From positions 27,675 through 91,674 of the forward strand of contig JBAZFB010000007.1 of the NCBI GenBank assembly GCA_041653595.1: a stretch of DNA of 64,000 nucleotides. The letters are read 5' to 3'. Source of the stretch: Candidatus Omnitrophota bacterium (GTDB lineage Bacteria > Omnitrophota > Gorgyraeia > Pluralincolimonadales > Pluralincolimonadaceae). The stretch's first letter is position 1. Every line of letters begins with the position of its first letter. A program made the position numbers and the translations under genes. Under the pieces are notes generated by a model that worked only from the letters and a program-made list of their open reading frames with translations, was not told the DNA's origin and made no database searches. Below are positions 8,297 to 16,678 of the stretch, one piece after another.

Positions 8297-10666
8297 CTAG
8301 GTTTGTATTGGTAAATGTTGGTATACGGCGGCTTTCCTGCATTTCCTTTCAAGCGCTATCTCCAGGACCTGGTCCATATATTCGACGGGTATTATCTTTA
8401 AATCCTTTAATACGGCCTTCGGTATCTCCACGAGGTCCTTTTCGTTCTCTTTCGGTATTATGACCGTCTTGATGCCGACCATGTGCGCGGCGAGTATCTT
8501 TGACTTGAGCCCGCCTATCGGCAGGACTTTGCCTCGCAGGGTTATTTCGCCCGTCATCGCGACGTCTTTTTTTACCGGGCATTTCGTCAGGCTCGATACA
8601 AGCGCGGTCGCCATCGTGATGCCGGCCGACGGGCCGTCCTTCGGTATCGCGCCTTCAGGTACGTGTATATGGATATCCAGTTTCTTATAAAAATTATCAT
8701 CTATGCCGAATTCCCTGGCGTGCGAGCGGATATAACTCAACGCCGCCTGCGCCGATTCCTGCATGACCTCGCCGAGTTTTCCGGTCAGGGTCAATTTCCC
8801 TTTTCCGGTCATGAGGGTCGATTCTATGGAGATGATATCGCCGCCCGCCTCTGTCCAGGCAAGCCCCGTGGAGACACCGACCTCGTTCTTCTCTTCCTTC
8901 TTCGGCTCGGTGAACTGGACCGGGCCGAGATATTTCTCGATCCGCTTTCCGGTAAGGCGAATCTTCAGGTCCTTCTCTTTCTTCACGACGTCCTTGGCTA
9001 TCCGCCTGCAGACGCGCGCTATCTCGCGCTCGAGGTTCCGGACGCCCGCCTCGCGCGTATACCTGCGCACTATCCTTAATATGGCATCCGCAGTGAATTT
9101 TATATTCTCTTCCTTAAGGCCGTGCAGTTTTATCTGCTTGGGGATAAGGAACCCCTGCGCGATCTTCACCTTTTCGTATTCGGTATAACCCGAAAGTTTT
9201 ATCATCTCCATCCTGTCCTGCAGGGGCAGGGGTATATTGTCCTGGAAGTTCGCTGTCGTAATGAACATGACATCCGAGAGGTCGAACTCCACTTCGAGAT
9301 AATGGTCGGAAAATGTCGAATTCTGCTCCGGGTCGAGCACCTCGAGCAGCGCCGCGGCGGGGTCGCCCCTGAAATCCGTGGACATCTTGTCGACCTCGTC
9401 GAGCAAAAAGACCGGGTTCCTCGATTTCGCTTTCCTTATGGATTGTACGACGCGGCCCGGGAGGGATCCGATATATGTCCTGCGGTGGCCGCGTATCTCG
9501 GCCTCGTCACGAACGCCTCCGAGGGAGACGCGGACGAAATTGCGGCCGAGCGTCCGGGCGATGGACTTCGCCAGCGAGGTCTTTCCCACGCCGGGAGGCC
9601 CGACGAAACAGAGTATCTGGCCCTTCATCGACTTTACGAGCTTGCGGACGGCAAGGTATTCGAGGATCCTTTCCTTCGGTTTCTCGAGGCCGTAATGGTC
9701 CTCGTTCAATATCTTCTCGGCGTTCTTGATGTCGAGGTTGTCGTCGGTCTTGACAGACCACGGCAGCGCGACGAGCCAGTCGATGTAATTACGCGAGACG
9801 GTCGCCTCCGGGGAGGTCGGGTACATCCTCGAGAGTTTCTCGACCTCGCGCAGCGCTATATCCAGCGCTTCCTTCGGCATCTTCGCCTGTTTTATCTTCT
9901 CCTTAAGGTCATCAAGCTCGTTCTTATAATCGTCCTTCTGGCCGAGCTCTTTCTCTATGGCCTTAAGCTGTTCCTGGAGGAAATATTCCTTTTGCGCTTT
10001 CTCTATCTGCTTCCTGACGGTAGATGATATCTTTTTTTCTATCTGGAGTATGCCGATCTCGGAATTGAGGACTTCGGTAAGGCGCTTGATCCTCTCGACC
10101 GGATCGATGATCTCGAGTATCACCTGCCTCTCCGCGACCCTCATCGTGAGATACGACGCGACCGTGTCCGCCATCTGGTCCGGGTCCGGGATGTTCGCGA
10201 TCGTCGCGAACGCCTCGGTCGGGACGCGCTGGTTCAGTTTGACATACTCCTCGAACTGGTTGACCAGCGAGCGCATCTGCGCCTCGACCTCGATCGTCTT
10301 CTCGACCGGCACTGAGGCGTATTCGATCCCTGCATTAAGATATTCCTTGGTAGGCAGGAGTTTCTTTACCTTCGCGCGGTAGAGCCCCTCGACGAGTAAC
10401 TTATACGAGCCGTCCGGCAGTTTTACCGACTGGATTATCTGGCCGACCGTGCCGGACTGGTAGATATCGTCAAGCGAAGGTTCCTCGACCTTTACCGATC
10501 TCTGCGCGCAGAGAAGGATCGTCTTATCTTTGGATAAGGCTTCCTCGACCGCGGCTATGGACTTCTCGCGCCCGACCACAAGGGGGACGACCATAAAAGG
10601 AAATACGACCATATCCCTCAGGGGCAGAAGCGGCAATGACTCTTTTAACTGGTGTTCTTTTTTCAT
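8297..10666 (-). CDS. lon: ATP-dependent protease Lon
   Basis: Cytoplasmic AAA+ serine protease that degrades misfolded and regulatory proteins. The 789 residues match bacterial LonA: an N-terminal substrate domain (about 10-200), a coiled-coil linker, the AAA+ module with Walker A GPPGVGKTSLAKSIA near 360 and Walker B VFLLDEVDKM, and the C-terminal protease domain with the catalytic dyad Ser680 (KDGPSAG) and Lys723 (GGLKSKILAAH). It follows clpP and the trigger factor gene, a common quality-control cluster, but clpX, often found between clpP and lon, is absent here. Confidence 0.98.
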   Translation of the reverse strand: MKKEHQLKESLPLLPLRDMVVFPFMVVPLVVGREKSIAAVEEALSKDKTILLCAQRSVKVEEPSLDDIYQSGTVGQIIQSVKLPDGSYKLLVEGLYRAKVKKLLPTKEYLNAGIEYASVPVEKTIEVEAQMRSLVNQFEEYVKLNQRVPTEAFATIANIPDPDQMADTVASYLTMRVAERQVILEIIDPVERIKRLTEVLNSEIGILQIEKKISSTVRKQIEKAQKEYFLQEQLKAIEKELGQKDDYKNELDDLKEKIKQAKMPKEALDIALREVEKLSRMYPTSPEATVSRNYIDWLVALPWSVKTDDNLDIKNAEKILNEDHYGLEKPKERILEYLAVRKLVKSMKGQILCFVGPPGVGKTSLAKSIARTLGRNFVRVSLGGVRDEAEIRGHRRTYIGSLPGRVVQSIRKAKSRNPVFLLDEVDKMSTDFRGDPAAALLEVLDPEQNSTFSDHYLEVEFDLSDVMFITTANFQDNIPLPLQDRMEMIKLSGYTEYEKVKIAQGFLIPKQIKLHGLKEENIKFTADAILRIVRRYTREAGVRNLEREIARVCRRIAKDVVKKEKDLKIRLTGKRIEKYLGPVQFTEPKKEEKNEVGVSTGLAWTEAGGDIISIESTLMTGKGKLTLTGKLGEVMQESAQAALSYIRSHAREFGIDDNFYKKLDIHIHVPEGAIPKDGPSAGITMATALVSSLTKCPVKKDVAMTGEITLRGKVLPIGGLKSKILAAHMVGIKTVIIPKENEKDLVEIPKAVLKDLKIIPVEYMDQVLEIALERKCRKAAVYQHLPIQT

Positions 10667-10688
10667 ATTCTATGGATAGGGAATAAAG

Positions 10689-11297
10689 TTATTTTTTCTT
10701 TCCGGTTATGACTTCATCGACCAGGCCGTAGGTCTTCGCCTCTTCGGCGCTCAGGAAATAATCCCTGTCCGTGTCTTTCTTTATCTTGTCGAGCGGCTGG
10801 CCTGTGTGCTTGGCGAGTATCTCTTCTATCTTGTCGCGCATCCTCAATATCTCTTTCGCCTGGATGCTTATATCCGCGGCCGCGCCCTGCGTCCCGCCCC
10901 AGGGCTGGTGCATCATTATGCGCGCGTTCGGGAGGGCGAACCTCTTGCCCTTCGTGCCGGCGGCTAAAAGTATCGCGCCCATAGAGGTCGCCTGTCCGAT
11001 GCAGTAAGTGCAGACATCGGGTTTCAAGAACTGTATCGTATCGTAGACCGCGAGTCCGGAAGTCACGACCCCGCCCGGCGTATTTATGTATACGCTGATG
11101 TCCTTATCGGGATCTTCCATCTGCAGGAAGAGCAGCTGGGCGATGACAAGGTTGGCGACGACATCGTCTATCGGAGTGCCGATAAATATTATCCTGTCCT
11201 TAAGGAGCCTCGAATAGATGTCATACGCGCGTTCCCCGCGCCCTGACTGCTCGACTACCATGGGAACGAGCATCTGCGACCGTTCCTTGTCTGCCAT
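10689..11297 (-). CDS. clpP: ATP-dependent Clp protease proteolytic subunit
   Basis: Barrel-forming serine peptidase that works with a Clp ATPase. The 202 residues include the catalytic triad Ser105 (GQATSMGA), His130 (MMHQPWGG) and Asp179 (DRDYFLSAEEA). The N-terminal axial-loop region (LVPMVVEQSGRGERAYDIYSRLL) is present. It lies 1 nt after the trigger factor stop and 22 nt before lon. Its partner ATPase gene (clpX or clpA/C) is not in the window, so it must be encoded elsewhere. Confidence 0.98.
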   Translation of the reverse strand: MADKERSQMLVPMVVEQSGRGERAYDIYSRLLKDRIIFIGTPIDDVVANLVIAQLLFLQMEDPDKDISVYINTPGGVVTSGLAVYDTIQFLKPDVCTYCIGQATSMGAILLAAGTKGKRFALPNARIMMHQPWGGTQGAAADISIQAKEILRMRDKIEEILAKHTGQPLDKIKKDTDRDYFLSAEEAKTYGLVDEVITGKKK

Positions 11298-11298
11298 T

Positions 11299-12573
11299 TT
11301 AGACCTCCTCTATTTTCGCGTTTTCAATGAGGAACTCCATCGCCTTGTCCTGCGATATCTCGGCTTTAATGTCTTCCATGAGGTTATTTTCTTCGAGATA
11401 TTTTTTCGCTTCCTCTGCCGTCTTCTTGGCTCGCGCCGCCAAAAGCTCGACGCGCTTGCTGATATCCTCTTCGGACGCTGCCAGCTTCTCCAGCTCGGCG
11501 ATCTTATCGAGTATAAAATACGACTTCACTCGCCTGACCGCCTCGTCCCTGAATTTCTGTTTCATGGCGGCCTCTTCCTTCTCGATATCCTCTTTCTTAT
11601 ATCCCATATACTGGAGCCTGTTCTGCGCGTCTTTTAACAGGTGCTCGGCCTCCGTGTCCACCATCATCTCCGGGGCCTCGAAATTCGCGCCCTTGATGAG
11701 CTGGCCTACGAGGTCCTCTTCCACCTTGAACCTCGCCTCCTGTTCCTTCGCCTTGGTGAGCTCTTCGCGGATATTCCCGCGAAGCTCGAGCAGGGACTTG
11801 AACCCGCCGACGTCCTTGGCGAACTCGTCGTCGATCGCCGGCGCTATCTTCTCCTTGACCTGGTTGACGGTTATTATGAATACGGCCTGTTTTCCGGCCT
11901 GCTCCTTGCGCGGATAATTCAGCGGCATTATGGTATTGACCGTCCTCGTATCGCCGGGGACCGCGCCCAAAAGCTGGCTCATGAACTCGGGTTTCGTAGA
12001 TTTCGGGTTGAGCGGGAACCAGACGTTCTCGTTCTTCTCGCCGGGCTTGGCCTCTACCGATATCTCGACGTCGCAAAGGCACCAGTCGTTCTCCTTCGCC
12101 GGGCGCCCCTCGACATCCTTAAGCTGGGAGTGCCTCTCCTGGAGGTCCTCTATCACCTTATCGACATCCTCGGTCGCGACCTGGGCTTTCTGCCTCACGG
12201 CCTTGAGGCCTTTGTAGTTCTTCAATTTCACTTCGGGCCGCACGTGGACCTCCGCCTTGAACGAGAGCTGCTTCTCCGCCTCGAAAATTATATCGGTAAC
12301 CGACGGCATGCCTATCATGTCGATGCCGGCGTCTTTTACCGCCTTCATCACCGCCTCGCCGATGAGGCGCTTCTTGACCTCCTCGCCGGCCTTGTCCTTA
12401 TAATGCGTCTCCACGAGATAGCGCGGGGCCTTGCCTACCCTGTAACCCGGCACCTCGGCGTATTTCTCGATCTCGCCGATTATCTCTTCGTATTTATTTT
12501 TTATATGGTCCGCGGGGACCTCTATCTCGAAACCCCTGCGCGAACCTCCAAGGTCTTTGCTTTTTACTTTCAT
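11299..12573 (-). CDS. tig: Trigger factor (ribosome-associated chaperone and prolyl isomerase)
   Basis: Binds nascent chains at the ribosome exit. The 424 residues show an N-terminal ribosome-binding domain with a signature-like GSRRGFEIEVPADHI and YRVGKAPRYLVE (the family motif is GFRxGKxP; here Phe is Tyr and the spacing is kept), a middle FKBP-type isomerase region (about 155-235) and a helical C-terminal domain (about 250-424). The FKBP part seems weakly conserved, which is common for this family in distant phyla. It is 10 nt after hpf and 1 nt before clpP, the classic tig-clpP order. Confidence 0.93.
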   Translation of the reverse strand: MKVKSKDLGGSRRGFEIEVPADHIKNKYEEIIGEIEKYAEVPGYRVGKAPRYLVETHYKDKAGEEVKKRLIGEAVMKAVKDAGIDMIGMPSVTDIIFEAEKQLSFKAEVHVRPEVKLKNYKGLKAVRQKAQVATEDVDKVIEDLQERHSQLKDVEGRPAKENDWCLCDVEISVEAKPGEKNENVWFPLNPKSTKPEFMSQLLGAVPGDTRTVNTIMPLNYPRKEQAGKQAVFIITVNQVKEKIAPAIDDEFAKDVGGFKSLLELRGNIREELTKAKEQEARFKVEEDLVGQLIKGANFEAPEMMVDTEAEHLLKDAQNRLQYMGYKKEDIEKEEAAMKQKFRDEAVRRVKSYFILDKIAELEKLAASEEDISKRVELLAARAKKTAEEAKKYLEENNLMEDIKAEISQDKAMEFLIENAKIEEV

Positions 12574-12583
12574 GATGATCGCT

Positions 12584-13138
12584 TCAGGTCTTTATCAGAC
12601 CGAAGTCACCGTCCTTTCTCTTATATATTACATTTATCCTGTTGTCCTCGGCGCTCCTGAAGACGATGAATTCGCCCTTCGATATCTTCAACTCCTCCAC
12701 GGCTTCCTCGACCGACATAGGTTTCTCGGCGACGCGCTGGGTCTCGACTATCCTCGGGCCGGCGGCCTCCCTTTCGGGCCTGAAGACGCCCCTTATCGCG
12801 GATAACGACCTGGCCGCGAGCTCCCTGATCCTGCCGGAAGAGCCTTTTACCCTGTGCTCCTTTATCTTGTCGTGGAGTTTCCTCAACTGTTTTTCGAGGG
12901 AAGCGATCGCCGCGTCGATCGACGCGTACATATCCGAGGTCGTCTCGGTCGCGGTCAGCTTGAAGTGCTTGCCGATTACCGTCAGCTCGGCGACGTGGCG
13001 GAACTTCTCGACCGAAAGGATGACGTGCGACTCGAGGATCTTGTGGTAGAATTTGTCCAGCTTCGCTATCTTATCGTTTACGTGGGCCTTCATGCCTTCC
13101 GTGACATCAAAATGCCTGCCCGTGATGACTACGTCCAT
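12584..13138 (-). CDS. hpf: Ribosome hibernation promoting factor, long form
   Basis: Dimerises and stores ribosomes in slow growth. The 184 residues have the N-terminal HPF/RaiA fold (about 1-98, MDVVITGRHFDVTEGMKAHV, ending with the DKIKEHR helix) and a separate C-terminal dimerisation domain (about 128-184, RIVETQRVAEKPMSVEEAVEEL to DGDFGLIKT). This makes it the long form, able to form 100S ribosomes without a second factor. The 71 nt between lptB and hpf contains a pair of mutually exclusive hairpins (separate entry), which may control hpf expression. Confidence 0.95.
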   Translation of the reverse strand: MDVVITGRHFDVTEGMKAHVNDKIAKLDKFYHKILESHVILSVEKFRHVAELTVIGKHFKLTATETTSDMYASIDAAIASLEKQLRKLHDKIKEHRVKGSSGRIRELAARSLSAIRGVFRPEREAAGPRIVETQRVAEKPMSVEEAVEELKISKGEFIVFRSAEDNRINVIYKRKDGDFGLIKT

Positions 13139-13189
13139 GTTACCTCCTTAAGTATCGGCCACTCACCCTCTTTTAGCTAAAACATCTTT

Positions 13190-13213
13190 AGGGTGAGCAA
13201 CTTCGTTGCTCAC
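13190..13213 (-). promoter_or_regulatory. Hairpin at the lptB stop codon
   Basis: A perfect inverted repeat, GTGAGCAAC / GTTGCTCAC (13193-13201 and 13205-13213, 3-nt loop). The lptB stop codon lies inside the stem. It has no following T tract, so a classic intrinsic terminator is unlikely. Its left arm region can instead pair with CTCACCCT at 13162-13169 (through AGGGTGAG at 13190-13197), giving an alternative structure upstream of hpf. The palindrome TTTTAGCTAAAA at 13171-13182 lies in the loop of that alternative. Attenuation or mRNA processing is inferred. Confidence 0.5.
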
Positions 13214-13935
13214 ATTCTAAACTTTTCGCCTAAGTAGATCTGCCTCGCCTTCGGGTCGGAGATGAGCTCTTCCGCGGTGCCGGATATCAGGACTTTTCCG
13301 TCGGACATTATATAAGACCTGTCGGTTATGGAAAGCGTTTCGCGGACATTATGGTCGGTCAAAAGTATGCCGAGCCCTTTCTCCCTCAGCGAACAGATTA
13401 TCTCCTGGCACTCGGCGACCGCTATCGGGTCGATGCCCGAGAACGGTTCATCTAACAATATGAAAGTGGGTTCGGTCACTAGCGCGCGGGTTATCTCCAG
13501 GCGCCTGCGCTCGCCGCCGGACAAAGTATAGGCGTAGTTCCTGGCGAGATGCGATATCCTCAATTCGCCCAGGAGCATCTCAAGCCTCTTGCGGCGCTCC
13601 TTCTTCGATATCCTTAGCGTCTCGAGGATGGCCATTATATTCTCCTCGACGGTAAGTTTCCTGAATATCGACGGCTCCTGCGCAAGGTATCCTATGCCGC
13701 AGCGGGCGCGCCTGTGCATCGGCAGGCCGGTTATCTCCTGGTTATCAAAGAATATCTGGCCGCTATCCGGCTCGACCAGGCCGACTATCATATAAAAGGT
13801 CGTCGTCTTCCCCGCGCCGTTAGGCCCGAGCAGTCCAACTATCTCTCCGCGCCTGACCGATATATCGACCCCGTTGACAACGCGGCGGCGGTTATATGTC
13901 TTTTGGAGACCCTTCGTTTCGAGGAGGTGCATCAA
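13210..13935 (-). CDS. lptB: LPS export ABC transporter ATPase
   Basis: ATPase that powers extraction of LPS from the inner membrane. The 241 residues are typical of LptB: Walker A GLLGPNGAGKTTTFYMIVGL (33-52 region), Q-loop, LptB-style GIGYLAQEPSIFRKLTVEENI, ABC signature LSGGERRRLEITRALV and Walker B FILLDEPFSGIDPIAV. It lies 6 nt downstream of the LptC/LptA-like gene. The permease subunits LptF and LptG are not in this window. Confidence 0.97.
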   Translation of the reverse strand: MMHLLETKGLQKTYNRRRVVNGVDISVRRGEIVGLLGPNGAGKTTTFYMIVGLVEPDSGQIFFDNQEITGLPMHRRARCGIGYLAQEPSIFRKLTVEENIMAILETLRISKKERRKRLEMLLGELRISHLARNYAYTLSGGERRRLEITRALVTEPTFILLDEPFSGIDPIAVAECQEIICSLREKGLGILLTDHNVRETLSITDRSYIMSDGKVLISGTAEELISDPKARQIYLGEKFRM

Positions 13936-13941
13936 AGATCC

Positions 13942-14724
13942 TTATTTTTGCTTTTCTTTCTTATCTTCGGGATATATCATTACCTTTGGAGATCCCGTGA
14001 GGATGACCTTCTGCTCAGGCGCGAGGTAAGTCGCCTCGTCGCTGTACGTCCAGCTGCCTTCCCTCATTATCTTCACGTTGCCCCTGGCTACTATTTTCGA
14101 GACCTGCTTTGTCTTCGTGTCGTAATATGCCGTCGCCGTGTCGCAGAATACCTGGCCGCGCTCGTCTTCTACCTTGACGTTCTTGTTGAAGACGGCGTAG
14201 CTTTTGCCGTAATCTATCTCCATCGGCCCGTCGCAGGTTATGGTCGTAGGCGTTTTAGTGGCGAACTCGCCTACGCTCTTTCCCTTTGCGTCGGACTTCA
14301 TCACGACCGGCTTATCGGTCACTACCTTCTGTTCGGCGTTCTTCCAGTCGAGCGCGTCGGTCTTCATCTCCGTGCCGTTAGTGCCGGTCACGACGACGTT
14401 CGACTCGAAATGCGCGTCGTTCGAACCCCTGTTGAATGAGCCTTTGTCGGCCGTAAGCGTCATGTCGCTCTGGTCGCCGTAGGCCTTAGCGACGATATCG
14501 GTAAGATTGACCACCTCGGAGACTATATCCGCGGATTTGCCCTGGACCTCCCATTTCTTCTTGCCGGTCTTCTCGAAACCGGACAGCGAGAACGCCATCA
14601 TCCTCTGGTCGCCCGAGATCTCCGCCTCTTCCTCGGGCGGGGCCGGCGCTTTCGCCTGTTTGCCTTCACAGCCCGTGAACAAGAACACCACCAGCAGGGC
14701 GGTCGCGACCTTATTTAATCTCAT
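13942..14724 (-). CDS. LptC-LptA fusion, LPS transport lipoprotein
   Basis: A 260-residue protein with a lipoprotein signal (lipobox LFTGC, Cys19). An LptC-like segment follows (about 40-150: inner-membrane-anchored beta-jellyroll with repeated ADK/DAL strands), then an OstA/LptA-like segment (about 160-250: TPTTITCDGPMEIDYGKSYA, FNKNVKVEDERGQVFCD, ARGNVKIMREG). In most bacteria LptC and LptA are separate; here one chain seems to provide both the anchor and the periplasmic bridge. It is immediately upstream of lptB and overlaps the lpxL-type gene by 4 nt (ATGA). The fusion reading is an inference from motif order; the domain identity is fairly clear. Confidence 0.8.
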   Translation of the reverse strand: MRLNKVATALLVVFLFTGCEGKQAKAPAPPEEEAEISGDQRMMAFSLSGFEKTGKKKWEVQGKSADIVSEVVNLTDIVAKAYGDQSDMTLTADKGSFNRGSNDAHFESNVVVTGTNGTEMKTDALDWKNAEQKVVTDKPVVMKSDAKGKSVGEFATKTPTTITCDGPMEIDYGKSYAVFNKNVKVEDERGQVFCDTATAYYDTKTKQVSKIVARGNVKIMREGSWTYSDEATYLAPEQKVILTGSPKVMIYPEDKKEKQK

Positions 14725-15653
14725 TTTGAGCCCTTCATTTCATTCAGGACGAACCCTTTCGCAGTCTGGGGGTTCGTCTTCCATCTGTTATGCATCCAGA
14801 CCCATTGCGAAGGGTACTTCCGTATATACGACTCGACGACCTTCGACCACTTTTCCGTATTTATTTTTATATCGTTCTCTTTATTTCCGGTTATCTCGAG
14901 CTCGAGCGGCTCCTCGACATATATGGTGTGGCTATTCCCCTCGCGCACTATGAACATCGGGATTATCGGCACGGCCGTTGCGAGGGCAAGTATGACCGGC
15001 GCGGTCGGCGTGTAAGCCGGACGCCCGAAGAAATCCACAAAAACCCCGTCGACGGAGGATATATCCTGGTCGGCAAGTATCGCGATCGATTGCCCGCCGC
15101 GCAGCAGCCTGAGTATCGTCTTTACCGACTCGTCCCGCATCACGACGTTGACGCCCATCTTCCGGCGCAGGCCGTTCATCCAATCGTCAAACTTCACGTA
15201 ACGCAGCCTCCGGGCGAGGACGTTCACCGGGTATTTTTTGAGGCCGAACCATCCGGCAAGGAGCTCCCAGTTGCCTAGATGCGCCGAGAGGACTATAAAA
15301 CCCCTCTTCTGCGAAAGAGCCTTGTCTACTATATCGAGGCCTCTTATCCTGACGTGCCTGTCTATGTTCCGGGTGGTCAGTTTAGAAGCGCTTAATATCT
15401 CAAAAAGGTTCTCGCCTAAATTGCGGAAGATACCCTTGGCGATAGCCCTTATTTCAGCTTCGGTCTTCTCTCCCTTGAACGCGATCCTGAGGTTCTCTAT
15501 CGCGCTCTTCCTGTGGCCGGGCACCAAAAAAAAGGCGCACTCTCCCATTCGCCTGCCTAAAAATTTGTTAATTTTTATCGGGAAGAGAAGCGAGATAAAA
15601 CTGGCTGTCCTAAGAAGGTAATAAAGATACCTTCTCCTGATTCTGTGCTTCAC
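14721..15653 (-). CDS. lpxL: Lipid A biosynthesis acyltransferase (LpxL/HtrB family)
   Basis: Adds a secondary acyl chain to lipid A at the inner membrane. The 310 residues contain the catalytic HX4E motif in SAHLGNWELLAGWFGLK (about 110), the FVDFFGRPAYTPTAP region (about 200), and an N-terminal hydrophobic anchor. The start is a GTG at 15651-15653, only about 9 nt from a good -10 element, so the mRNA may be leaderless (see findings). A second member of this family is fused to an ELM1-like domain at 36.6-38.6 kb. It overlaps the lptC/A-like gene by 4 nt. Confidence 0.92.
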   Translation of the reverse strand: MKHRIRRRYLYYLLRTASFISLLFPIKINKFLGRRMGECAFFLVPGHRKSAIENLRIAFKGEKTEAEIRAIAKGIFRNLGENLFEILSASKLTTRNIDRHVRIRGLDIVDKALSQKRGFIVLSAHLGNWELLAGWFGLKKYPVNVLARRLRYVKFDDWMNGLRRKMGVNVVMRDESVKTILRLLRGGQSIAILADQDISSVDGVFVDFFGRPAYTPTAPVILALATAVPIIPMFIVREGNSHTIYVEEPLELEITGNKENDIKINTEKWSKVVESYIRKYPSQWVWMHNRWKTNPQTAKGFVLNEMKGSK

Positions 15654-15661
15654 AACGGGTT

Positions 15662-15690
15662 ATAATAGCAAAAGATATGCGTGAAGTCAA
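15662..15690 (-). promoter_or_regulatory. Sigma70-type promoter for the lpxL-lpt-hpf-tig-clpP-lon run
   Basis: On the minus strand: -35 TTGACT (15685-15690), 17-nt spacer, -10 TATTAT (15662-15667). It lies between the pilus operon end and the lpxL GTG. Predicted start of transcription is near 15655, almost at the GTG start codon. Based only on consensus match and position. Confidence 0.6.
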
Positions 15691-15693
15691 GCG

Positions 15694-16110
15694 CTAACGC
15701 CCTATCCTGAGGGTCCTTATCTCATCGCCGGACTTGACGGTCACGGCGTCTTTCGTTATCTCCAATATCTTGTATCCCGATACCTGGTCGCCTACTTTCG
15801 CCACCTTGCCGTCTATTATGCAATAGCTCTTCCCGGGGTCGCAGAAGATCCCGCTAAGAGATGCCGGGCCTGCGCCGGCCTCGGCCGGCCCGCCGCCGAT
15901 CGCGAACGGGTCCCTGCCCCAGGATTTGAACGAGCTTGTCATACGCTCTTTTTGGAAGACGGGTTTTTGGGCCGGGGCTGCGGCCGCGGGAGCGGTTTTC
16001 GCCTCCTCCGGCTTTTTAGCGCGCGGCTTCAGGACGGCCATCGCGGTAACGGCAATAAATATCGCGATGACTACCCCAAGGATGACTAATTGCTGTTTAT
16101 TCTTGTCCAC
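15694..16110 (-). CDS. Pilus/T2SS assembly protein, PilP/GspC-like
   Basis: A 138-residue protein with one N-terminal membrane anchor (about 8-27), a Pro/Ala/Lys-rich linker, and a compact C-terminal beta domain with the pattern RDPFAIGG...LSGIF...YCIIDGKVAKVGDQVSGYKILEITKDAVTVKSG, which is the homology-region pattern of GspC and PilP. These proteins link the inner-membrane platform to the outer-membrane secretin. It overlaps pilO by 14 nt and is the last gene of the operon. The secretin (PilQ/GspD) is not next to it and does not appear in the window. Confidence 0.75.
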   Translation of the reverse strand: MDKNKQQLVILGVVIAIFIAVTAMAVLKPRAKKPEEAKTAPAAAAPAQKPVFQKERMTSSFKSWGRDPFAIGGGPAEAGAGPASLSGIFCDPGKSYCIIDGKVAKVGDQVSGYKILEITKDAVTVKSGDEIRTLRIGR

Positions 16111-16678
16111 TTTCGGCCTCTTCCAGGGTATACGTGAACACCTTCATATCCACTATTAATTTCGGGAACGTCCTCTCGTCTTTCGCGATCCGGAATTCCG
16201 GGACGGCCGCAAAACTGCTCTCCAGACTATCCAACGATCCGAGATAATCCCCGAGGCTCTTATAGGCCGCCCTCATCTTTATGTCTATGGGTAACGCCTT
16301 GCAATTGAACGCCGCGGACATCTCAGGGAGCGGTTCGGCCGGCTGGGGCGTTATCGAGATGAAATCTATGTTGAGACCCTTACCCTTCTTCGCCAACTCC
16401 TCGAGTATAGCCGGCGTCGGGCTCTTTGAAGGGAGCCGCTTGCGCAGGTCCCCGACTTTCGCCTCTACCCCGGCCTTATCCAATTTGAACGCGGAAAGTT
16501 TATTGCGACCGGCGGTAAGCTGGGCATTGAGCTCGCGCCAGGTCTTCTTCTTCTCGGCCAGTTCCTTCCTCGCCGGAGCGAGAACCACCGCGAACAGAAT
16601 AAGGAATATGACGATCCCGGTGATGACCGCCACAGCCGTCTTATTCTTCTTCAGTCCTATATTTTTCAGAACAGGCAT
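16097..16678 (-). CDS. pilO: Pilus assembly protein PilO-like
   Basis: A 193-residue bitopic inner-membrane protein with an N-terminal membrane helix (about 14-34), a coiled coil (about 36-90) and a ferredoxin-like periplasmic domain (about 100-190). That layout is typical of PilO/GspM. The order PilM-PilN, PilO, PilP matches the alignment subcomplex of type IV pili. It overlaps the PilM-N gene by 13 nt and the PilP-like gene by 14 nt. Sequence identity to known PilO is low, so the call rests mainly on architecture and context. Confidence 0.8.
   Translation of the reverse strand: MPVLKNIGLKKNKTAVAVITGIVIFLILFAVVLAPARKELAEKKKTWRELNAQLTAGRNKLSAFKLDKAGVEAKVGDLRKRLPSKSPTPAILEELAKKGKGLNIDFISITPQPAEPLPEMSAAFNCKALPIDIKMRAAYKSLGDYLGSLDSLESSFAAVPEFRIAKDERTFPKLIVDMKVFTYTLEEAESGQE

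Noticed and set aside
13193..13213. Hairpin after lptB as an intrinsic terminator
   Set aside because: No T tract follows on the minus strand and genes continue in the same direction, so termination is not supported.
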